A stretch of 64,000 nt of DNA from Streptosporangiaceae bacterium (GTDB lineage: Bacteria > Actinomycetota > Actinomycetes > Streptosporangiales > Streptosporangiaceae). The stretch spans positions 1 through 64,000 of the forward strand of contig JAOPYK010000040.1 in NCBI GenBank assembly GCA_025964695.1. Reading direction: 5' to 3'. The notes under the pieces are model-generated. The model was not told the origin of the DNA. It saw only the letters and a list, made by a program, of their open reading frames with translations, and made no database searches. The position numbers were made by a program, and so were the translations under genes. Of the stretch, positions 58,828-64,000 are shown one piece after another; position 1 is the stretch's first letter; every line of letters begins with the position of its first letter.

Positions 58828-60216
58828 TCAGACGGCGGTCAGATAACGGTCGACCTCCCAGGAGGTCACCGTGTTGTGCCAGCTGTAGAACTCCTCGCGC
58901 TTCAGCTGGGCGTAGTAGTCGCTGACGCCGGCGGCGGGGTCGACGGCATCGAGCACACTGCGGACGATCTCATCGCCCTCCAGTGCGTGCACGGCGTCGA
59001 GGAGGGTGCGTGGCAGCGCCGGGCCGCCGCTCGCGCCCGGAGCTCCGGGGTCGAGTTCGCGGCGTACGCCGTCGAGTCCGGCGCCGAGCACGGCGGCCGC
59101 GGCGAGGTAGGAGTTGGCCGAGCCGTCGATGCCGCGCAGCTCCACCCGGTCCGCGTCGGGCACCCGCACCAGGTGAGTACGGTCGTTGCCGCCCCAGGTC
59201 GCCTCGCGCGGCGCCCAGGTGGCTCCCGAAATGGTGGTGGTGGCGCCCGTGCGCTTGTAGGAGTTGACGGTCGGCGCGATCAGGGCATGCAGGGCCGGGG
59301 CGTGGGCGATCAGTCCCGCGGTGAAGCGGTACGCCTCCGGGCTCAGCCCCGTTCCGTACGGATCGGCGGTACCCTCCGCGGCAGGGAACAGCGGGCGGTC
59401 GCCGTCCCACAGCGAGAGATGCATGTGCAGGCCGCTGCCCGTGCGGTCGGTGAACGGCTTGGGCATGAACGTCGCCGTCATGCCGCGCTGCTCGGCCAGC
59501 ACCTGAATGATGTACCGCAGGGTGACCACCCGATCGGCGGTGGTGAGCGCGTCGGCGTGGTGGAAGTTCTGCTCGAACTGCCCGTTGCCGTCCTCATGGT
59601 CGCTCGCGTACGGCCCCCAGCCCAGCTGGACCATGGCGTCGGACACGGCGGTGAGGTGGTCGTACATCCGGGTCAGCCCGCGGGCGTCGTAGCACGGCTG
59701 CGCGGCGTCGTCGAGGCGGTCGGCGGTGACCAGGGTGCCGTCCTCGCCGCGCCGGACCAGGAAGTACTCCACCTCGGCGCCGCTGACCAGCGCCATGCCG
59801 TCGGCGGCCGCCTGGCCGATCAGCGTACGGAGCATGACGCGCGGCGCGAAGGCGTACGGGCGGCCCTCGACGTGCGGGTCGCAGTGCACCATGCCGAGCC
59901 CGGGCCGTACAAAGGTCAGCGGGGAGTAGGAGCGGACGTCCGGGATCGCGATCACGTCCGGGTGGCGCGGTAGCTGGCCCATCGCGCCGGCCGCGTACCC
60001 GGCGAAGCCGACGCCCTCGCCCTGCAGGACGTCGGCGGCCTCCACCGGGACGAGCTTGGCGCACGGCTTGCCGGTCAGCGTGGTGAAGGTCGCCAGCAGG
60101 AACCGCACCCCGTCCGCCTTGGCCATGGACGCCAAGGACTGGGTGCCGCCGGGGGCGGGAAGAGCTGTATCCGCAGGCTGGTCGGTGGTTGGCGTGGACA
60201 TCAGCGGAACGGACAC
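58828..60216 (-). CDS. Type III glutamine synthetase-like protein (GlnT / gamma-glutamylmethylamide synthetase type)
   Basis: A 462-residue GS-family ligase. GTG 60216 with GGGGAGC is the best start; the frame runs on to TTG 60258. Metal and substrate motifs are kept: GAEVEYFLV, HEDGNGQFEQNF, GSGLHMHLS, NSYKRTGATTT and VELRGIDGSANSYLAAAAVL. It lacks the adenylylation tyrosine context of GlnA. The GlnT/GmaS branch makes gamma-glutamyl amides from amines such as methylamine or ethylamine. Here it opens the operon with the three glutamate-synthase-like subunits, which fits use of a primary amine. Ordinary glutamine synthesis cannot be ruled out. Confidence 0.9.
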   Translation of the reverse strand: MSVPLMSTPTTDQPADTALPAPGGTQSLASMAKADGVRFLLATFTTLTGKPCAKLVPVEAADVLQGEGVGFAGYAAGAMGQLPRHPDVIAIPDVRSYSPLTFVRPGLGMVHCDPHVEGRPYAFAPRVMLRTLIGQAAADGMALVSGAEVEYFLVRRGEDGTLVTADRLDDAAQPCYDARGLTRMYDHLTAVSDAMVQLGWGPYASDHEDGNGQFEQNFHHADALTTADRVVTLRYIIQVLAEQRGMTATFMPKPFTDRTGSGLHMHLSLWDGDRPLFPAAEGTADPYGTGLSPEAYRFTAGLIAHAPALHALIAPTVNSYKRTGATTTISGATWAPREATWGGNDRTHLVRVPDADRVELRGIDGSANSYLAAAAVLGAGLDGVRRELDPGAPGASGGPALPRTLLDAVHALEGDEIVRSVLDAVDPAAGVSDYYAQLKREEFYSWHNTVTSWEVDRYLTAV

Positions 60217-60490
60217 GCATGCTCCCCACGGGTCAGGATGTTCACTGTCATGACTCAAAGTCTCACGATAGTAAACACATGCAATGTGTCCGATCCGTTG
60301 CCGTCCTGTAAATACGGTCAGCAGCGCCCGAGGGAGAACCAGCCTTCCCGGTCGGACCGAGGCCGAGAGGGCGGCCTGGCTTGGCGCGGGAGGACTTGGC
60401 GCACCACGCGTTTCGCCGCGCGGCCGTCGTCATGTGGGCAGAACCTGTCGCGGAACTGCGCGCGTGCCCTGGTGGCCCCACGCTCCCGTC

Positions 60491-61618
60491 TCAGTAGCTG
60501 GTGCTCATGACGGTGCGGACTTGAGCGAGTGTCTGTTCGGCGATGGTGTTGGCCTTGTCGTTGCCGGTGGCGAGCACCTGCCGCAGGTAGCTGCGATCGG
60601 TGGCGTACTCGGTGCGCCGGGTTCGGATGGGGCGCAGGAATTCGTTGACCGTTTCGGTGACGACGTGTTTGAGGGCGGCGGCTCCGCCGGTTCCGATGTC
60701 CTCGGCCACCCGGTGCGGGTCGCGGTCCTGGCAGAGCGCCGCCAGAAGCACGAGGTTGGAGACGTCCGGACGAGTGTCCGGCTCGTAGGTGATGTGGCGG
60801 TGGGCGTCGGTCCTGGCCCGCTTGATCAGCTGGGCGGTCTGGTCGGCGGTCGCGGACAGGGCGATGGCGTTGCCGCGGCTCTTGCTCATCTTCTGCCCGT
60901 CGAGGCCCAGCAGGTTTGGGACCTGTGACAACAGCGCGTCGGGGACGGGGAAAACGGGCTCGGACGGCGCGTAGCGGTCGTTGAAGCGGCGGGCGATGGT
61001 GCGGGTGATCTCCTGGTGCGGGAGCTGGTCCTTGCCGACCGGTACCAGGTTGGCTTTGCAGAACAGGATGTCGGCGGCCTGGTGGACTGGATAGGTGAAC
61101 ATCAGGCCGCTGACCGAGGACTGCCGGGACGCGGTGATCTCTTCCTTGACCGTGGGGTTGCGCTGGAGCTCAGAGACGGACACCAGGGACAGGAACGGCA
61201 GTAGCAGCTGGTTGAGAGCGGGCACGGCGCTGTGTGTGAACACGGTGGCGGTGCCCGGGTCGATGCCGACGGCCAGGTAGTCGGCGATGAGACCTTCGAC
61301 GTGCTCGGTCAGGCGGTCGGCGATGTCGCGGTCGGTGAGTACCTGATAGTCGGCGATCAGTACGAAGAGTTCCACGCCGTTGTGTTGCAGGCGGACGCGG
61401 TTGGCCAGGGTGCCGAAGTAGTGACCCAGATGCAGCGGGCCGGTCGGCCGGTCTCCGGTCAGGATCCGGAATCGCGCGGGGTCGTGGGCGATATGTGCTT
61501 CCAGTTCACCGGTGCGGCGCAGTGCGGCCTGCAGGGTCAACGAGCCATCGGCATCGGCCGGCGCTATTGATTCGGTCACCGGTTCGATCGGGCCGGAGGT
61601 GGCGATGGGATGGTTCAC
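60491..61618 (-). CDS. trpS: Tryptophanyl-tRNA synthetase
   Basis: A 375-residue class Ic synthetase. GTG 61618 follows GAGGAGAC. The HIGH motif is HLGH at residues 63-66 (PTGPLHLGHYFG), the KMSKS motif is exact at 243-247, and FTYPVHQAADIL and VPVGKDQLPH are TrpRS-specific. An N-terminal extension of about 45 residues precedes the usual start. The leader carries a tandem-Trp attenuator, the control known for the indolmycin-resistant TrpRS1 of Streptomyces coelicolor. This is therefore probably a second, inducible TrpRS and not necessarily the housekeeping one. Confidence 0.95.
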   Translation of the reverse strand: MNHPIATSGPIEPVTESIAPADADGSLTLQAALRRTGELEAHIAHDPARFRILTGDRPTGPLHLGHYFGTLANRVRLQHNGVELFVLIADYQVLTDRDIADRLTEHVEGLIADYLAVGIDPGTATVFTHSAVPALNQLLLPFLSLVSVSELQRNPTVKEEITASRQSSVSGLMFTYPVHQAADILFCKANLVPVGKDQLPHQEITRTIARRFNDRYAPSEPVFPVPDALLSQVPNLLGLDGQKMSKSRGNAIALSATADQTAQLIKRARTDAHRHITYEPDTRPDVSNLVLLAALCQDRDPHRVAEDIGTGGAAALKHVVTETVNEFLRPIRTRRTEYATDRSYLRQVLATGNDKANTIAEQTLAQVRTVMSTSY

Positions 61619-61667
61619 GAGTGTCTCCTCGAAGTCGGGGGCCCGCCGACCGGATCAGCCCCCGCCG

Positions 61668-61698
61668 AAGAGAAAGGGCCGTCCAACCGGACGGCCCT
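61668..61698 (-). terminator. Attenuator terminator of trpS (segment 3:4)
   Basis: On the minus strand AGGGCCGTCC, loop GGTT, GGACGGCCCT: perfect 10-bp stem (61698-61675) followed directly by TTCTCTT. It lies between the leader peptide and trpS. Confidence 0.9.
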
Positions 61699-61734
61699 GA
61701 TCGTGCGTGGAAGATGGCCGTCCTATGACGGCCA
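61689..61734 (-). promoter_or_regulatory. trpS attenuator: pause hairpin (1:2) and antiterminator pairing (2:3)
   Basis: Segment 1 TGGCCGTC (61734-61727) pairs with segment 2 GACGGCCA (61722-61715) around ATAG. Segment 2 as GGACGGCC (61723-61716) can instead pair all eight bases with segment 3 GGCCGTCC (61696-61689), which would break the terminator. The second Trp codon ends segment 1's 5' edge, so a ribosome stalled there frees segment 2. Confidence 0.88.
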
Positions 61735-61761
61735 CCAGCTCAGGCACGGAAAACGATGCAT
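61723..61761 (-). CDS. trpS leader peptide with tandem Trp codons
   Basis: ATG at 61761 encodes MHRFPCLSWWPS, stop TAG at 61723. The two adjacent TGG codons (61737-61732) lie at the start of the pause hairpin, and the stop lies in its loop, the exact geometry of ribosome-mediated attenuation. Shortage of charged tRNA-Trp would stall the ribosome and allow trpS expression. There is no strong ribosome site before the ATG; a TACTCT -10-like box at about 61778-61773 suggests a leaderless or nearly leaderless transcript, which is inference. Confidence 0.9.
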   Translation of the reverse strand: MHRFPCLSWWPS

Positions 61762-62052
61762 CACGTCAGAGTACTTGATCCATCTTGAATGAGCGGGAAC
61801 ACCGGCCGGTTCGAGCGTCTGTGGCCAGGCCGCGGCCTCGTCGCGCTCCGCGCTCCGGCGGAACATAGACGGAACAGCACGACCTTGATCCCCTCGGCCA
61901 TCATCCATGATCGATTCATTACCCCTCTGACGGGTTGGCGGCACCCAGGGACACTAACGACACCCAAAACTTGCTTGGCCTGGGGGACGTTATGACGAGA
62001 TATCGCAGTTCCATTGATTTAATAGGGGGAGCACCTCACCCTTCGGGGGCAG
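61762..62052. other. Divergent gap between trpS leader and sensor kinase
   Basis: 291 bases with no supported gene. It should hold the promoters of the trpS leader (minus) and the histidine kinase (plus). A short AT-rich tract (TTCCATTGATTTAATAGG, about 62009-62026) lies upstream of the kinase and may be its promoter. Confidence 0.4.
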
Positions 62053-63420
62053 ATGGTGAACTGGAACCGATCATCGCTTCGGGCTCGTAGGACATCGGAG
62101 GCCGGCGCTGTCGCGGCGCTGGTGTGCATCGGGCTCAGCGTGCTCTTCCTCGTCCTGGTGGGCAAACAGGACACCGCTATGGCCCAGGCTCGGGTCACGG
62201 CAGGCTGGGACCGAGTGCTGCCCCTCATCAAACTGGAGCGCCTCCCGGCCGTGCTGCCGGACCGTCAGGACGGCAAGGTCCAGGCGATCCAGGTTCTGGA
62301 CGCGCGCAACCGAGTGGTCGCGGCGACCCCGCAACTCGTCAGCGAGCCGCCGATCGCCACCTTCCGTTCGACCGACGGCGGCGTGCGTGCGCAACGGATG
62401 CTGTGCCCTCCGGCCGGGCTGAAGGGCTGCATGACCGTCGTCTCGTACAAGGTCTATTCTCAGCCGGATGGGATCTGGCTGATCGACGTGGCGGTTCCGG
62501 CGGTCCCCTGGTACGGGAACGCCACAGCGCTGTTCCTCGCGATCGGCGCGTCCCTGCTGATGACCGCGATGATGGCTGCCTGGACGTTCCGTGCGACCAG
62601 CAAGGATGTGGCTTCGGTGAACGCCATCCGGACGGGACTGGCGGAGATCACCGCCACCGGCCTGGACCGCCGCGTCCCGGTACCCGAGCGCCAGGACGAG
62701 ATCAAGCTTCTGGCCGAAACCGAGAACGACACCCTGGACCGCCTCGAAGGCACCTACCAGCAGCTACGGCGCTTCACCTCGGACGCCTCCCACGACCTGC
62801 GCAGCCCGATCACCGCCATGAGGGCTCAGCTGGAGGAGGCGCTGATGTATCCCGACGACACCGACTGGCCGCGGACGGCCACCTCGGTACTCGCCGGGAC
62901 GGAACGGCTGCAGGCGATCGTGACCGACCTGCTGATCCTCGCCCGGCTGGACGCCGGTGTACCCATGTGCCTGGAGGCGACCGATCTCGCCGAGCTGGTC
63001 GGTGTCGAGCTGGACCGCCGTCCCCAGCGTGTGGAGGCCATCAGGAATCTGCAGCAGGGTGTGTTCACTCAGTGTGACCGGCTGCGAATCTGCCGCCTGG
63101 TGGGCAACCTGATCGACAACGCCGACCGCCATGCCGATACGCAGATGACGGTCACTGTGCGCGACGACGGGCCCCTGGCGGTCCTGGAGGTGGCTGACGA
63201 CGGCGCCGGTATCGCCGTCGAGCTACGGCAGGTGGTCTTCGAACGCTTCACCCGGCTGGAGGCCTCCTGCGAACGGGACCCCGGAGGAACCGGGCTCGGG
63301 CTCGCGATCGCCCGGCAGATCGCAGAAGCACATCACGGGACCCTGACCATAGAGGACAGCGCGCGAGGAACCCGCTTTGTCCTGCGCCTCCCACGGTGCG
63401 ACGCCTCACTGTCTCGCTGA
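62053..63420 (+). CDS. Orphan sensor histidine kinase
   Basis: A 455-residue kinase with GGGGGC before ATG 62053. Membrane helices at about 18-37 and 156-179 flank an external sensor of about 115 residues with two Cys (LCPPAGLKGC). A HAMP-like linker is followed by HisKA with phospho-His247 (SDASHDLRSPITAMR), N box NLIDNADRHA at about 352-361, G1 DDGAGI, F box FERFTR and G2 GGTGLGLAIA. All catalytic residues are kept. No response regulator gene is adjacent, so its partner lies elsewhere or was lost. Confidence 0.93.
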   Translation: MVNWNRSSLRARRTSEAGAVAALVCIGLSVLFLVLVGKQDTAMAQARVTAGWDRVLPLIKLERLPAVLPDRQDGKVQAIQVLDARNRVVAATPQLVSEPPIATFRSTDGGVRAQRMLCPPAGLKGCMTVVSYKVYSQPDGIWLIDVAVPAVPWYGNATALFLAIGASLLMTAMMAAWTFRATSKDVASVNAIRTGLAEITATGLDRRVPVPERQDEIKLLAETENDTLDRLEGTYQQLRRFTSDASHDLRSPITAMRAQLEEALMYPDDTDWPRTATSVLAGTERLQAIVTDLLILARLDAGVPMCLEATDLAELVGVELDRRPQRVEAIRNLQQGVFTQCDRLRICRLVGNLIDNADRHADTQMTVTVRDDGPLAVLEVADDGAGIAVELRQVVFERFTRLEASCERDPGGTGLGLAIARQIAEAHHGTLTIEDSARGTRFVLRLPRCDASLSR

Positions 63421-63809
63421 GCCGCAACTCCAGGATGTGCCCTTCGGAGCGTTGACACTTAATACCGCGCCGCCGTCTGCGGCTTCACTCAGAGCTGCCC
63501 GGTAGCCGATCCGGCCGTGGTGTCCTCACCGAGAAGGGTGCGGAGCGTCGCGAGCGACCGCATGCTCTGGATCTTCGCGTTGCTCTCGGATAGCCCTTGG
63601 CGTCACCAGTCACGCAGCCAAAGATCACTGTTGCGCGACTCGAAAGTCGAGTGATCTCCCGGCTGTAATCAAGCGTCACATACCCTGGCGCCGATGCGAA
63701 GGCCCAGGTAGAGCTCTTTTACCTCCCTGAAACAGCAATCCGTTGCCAGAAGCCACCTCGCGCCCTAGGCTACGGACAGTTGCATTGAATGCAAGCGCAG
63801 TTTTATTCT
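63421..63809. other. Gap upstream of the IclR gene
   Basis: 389 bases with no convincing gene. On the minus strand a 35-codon stretch ending at 63488 (LSESNAKIQSMRSLATLRTL and onward) has good codon bias but is closed by a stop just upstream, so it may be a gene remnant. A compound hairpin lies at 63623-63656 (GATCACT...AGTGATC with inner CGACT/AGTCG). Confidence 0.4.
63780..63794. promoter_or_regulatory. Perfect palindrome upstream of IclR gene
   Basis: TTGCATT, G, AATGCAA: perfect 7-bp arms, 15 bp in all, ending 15 bases before the ATG. Size and position fit an IclR autoregulatory operator. Confidence 0.65.
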
Positions 63810-64000
63810 ATGAAAGTGTCCTCCCAAGATGACCGGTACGTTGTCCGATCCGTCGTCCGAGCGCTCGACGTCCTGATCGTGCTGTCCACCCAGAACGGCT
63901 CCGTCAGCCTTGCCGACTTGGCCAAAGAAACAGGTCTGAACCCCTCCACGGTCTTCCGGCTGCTGGAATCGATGCGTGTGCGCGGATTCGTTCGGCAGGC
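63810..64000 (+). CDS. IclR family transcriptional regulator, N-terminal part (runs off right edge)
   Basis: The first 63 codons are visible. They form the IclR winged helix: YVVRSVVRALDVLIVLST followed by SLADLAKETGLNPSTVFRLLESMRVRGFV. The effector domain is off the edge. ATG 63810 has no clear ribosome site; GTG 63816 is the next option. The palindrome at 63780-63794 is the likely operator. Confidence 0.85.
   Translation, partial: MKVSSQDDRYVVRSVVRALDVLIVLSTQNGSVSLADLAKETGLNPSTVFRLLESMRVRGFVRQ

Noticed and set aside
61668-61761. T-box riboswitch for trpS
   Set aside because: No T-box bulge or specifier stem is visible. The leader peptide with TGG TGG and the alternative hairpins explain the region better.
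63485-63679. 64-codon minus-strand frame and an overlapping 35-codon frame ending at 63488
   Set aside because: The frames switch and are broken by stops. They may be a decayed gene, but no family can be recognised, so no gene is called.
1-64000. CRISPR arrays, tRNA, rRNA, transposase genes, attachment sites
   Set aside because: Looked for direct-repeat arrays, tRNA-like cloverleaf ends and transposase motifs; none seen. The tandem repeats at 10996 and 15323 have no spacers.

Overview
The window reads as chromosome of a high-GC filamentous actinomycete. Third codon positions are strongly G/C, many genes start with GTG or TTG, and many adjacent genes overlap by ATGA, GTGA or TTGA. The family content points the same way: a DUF574-type SAM methyltransferase, an adjacent DUF6230/DUF6114 pair, a PASTA-less Ser/Thr kinase, a luciferase-like flavin/F420 oxidoreductase, and a tryptophan attenuator in front of trpS of the kind described for Streptomyces. 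A Streptosporangiales or Streptomyces-like host is likely; species cannot be told from the sequence.

Positions 1 to about 39,000 hold one large acyl-CoA catabolic island. It has eight acyl-CoA dehydrogenase genes, including two ATGA-overlapped pairs typical of heteromeric enzymes. It also has four crotonases, one classical thiolase, two SCP2-type thiolases, a DUF35 protein, and a thiolase-fold protein fused to a zinc-ribbon/OB domain. Two AMP-forming ligases, two kinds of CoA-transferase, a double-hot-dog hydratase, an SDR, two metal-dependent amidohydrolases, a VOC protein, an LLM oxidoreductase, an APH-like protein and a DUF2889 protein complete the set. Regulators are one FadR-type GntR and two TetR proteins. 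AT-rich islands sit in almost every divergent promoter of the first 31 kb and share AGYTAAA/TTTAACT-type half-sites, which suggests one regulon. The second TetR-controlled part (32-39 kb) uses a different site, TTCTGAGAA. No ring-cleavage genes of classical steroid degradation (hsa, ksh, kstD) are present, so the substrate is unknown. A cyclic or branched carboxylic acid activated to CoA, oxidised, hydrated and cleaved by retro-aldol and thiolytic steps is the simplest reading. Inside the island are a GH1-like protein that has lost both catalytic glutamates and two decayed genes.

Positions 39,000 to 54,000 are mixed: a membrane Ser/Thr kinase, gamma-glutamyltransferase, DUF574 methyltransferase, glutathione-independent formaldehyde dehydrogenase, STAS protein, a second zinc dehydrogenase, a TetR/DUF6230/DUF6114 unit with two perfect matching operators, two overlapping secreted phosphoesterases and a secreted amidase.

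Positions 54,056 to 60,216 hold a six-gene minus-strand operon: type III glutamine synthetase-like protein, class II glutamine amidotransferase, GXGXG protein, FMN glutamate-synthase-like protein, covalent-FAD sarcosine-oxidase-like enzyme and a cupin HTH regulator. Together they could make a gamma-glutamylamide, move its amine to 2-oxoglutarate and oxidise the N-alkyl glutamate. That would be an N-methylglutamate-type route in which a flavin oxidase replaces the usual dehydrogenase, with formaldehyde removed by the dehydrogenase at 43.5 kb. This is inference.

Positions 60,491 to 64,000 hold trpS with a complete leader-peptide attenuator (MHRFPCLSWWPS), an orphan sensor histidine kinase and the start of an IclR regulator with a perfect 15-bp palindrome upstream.
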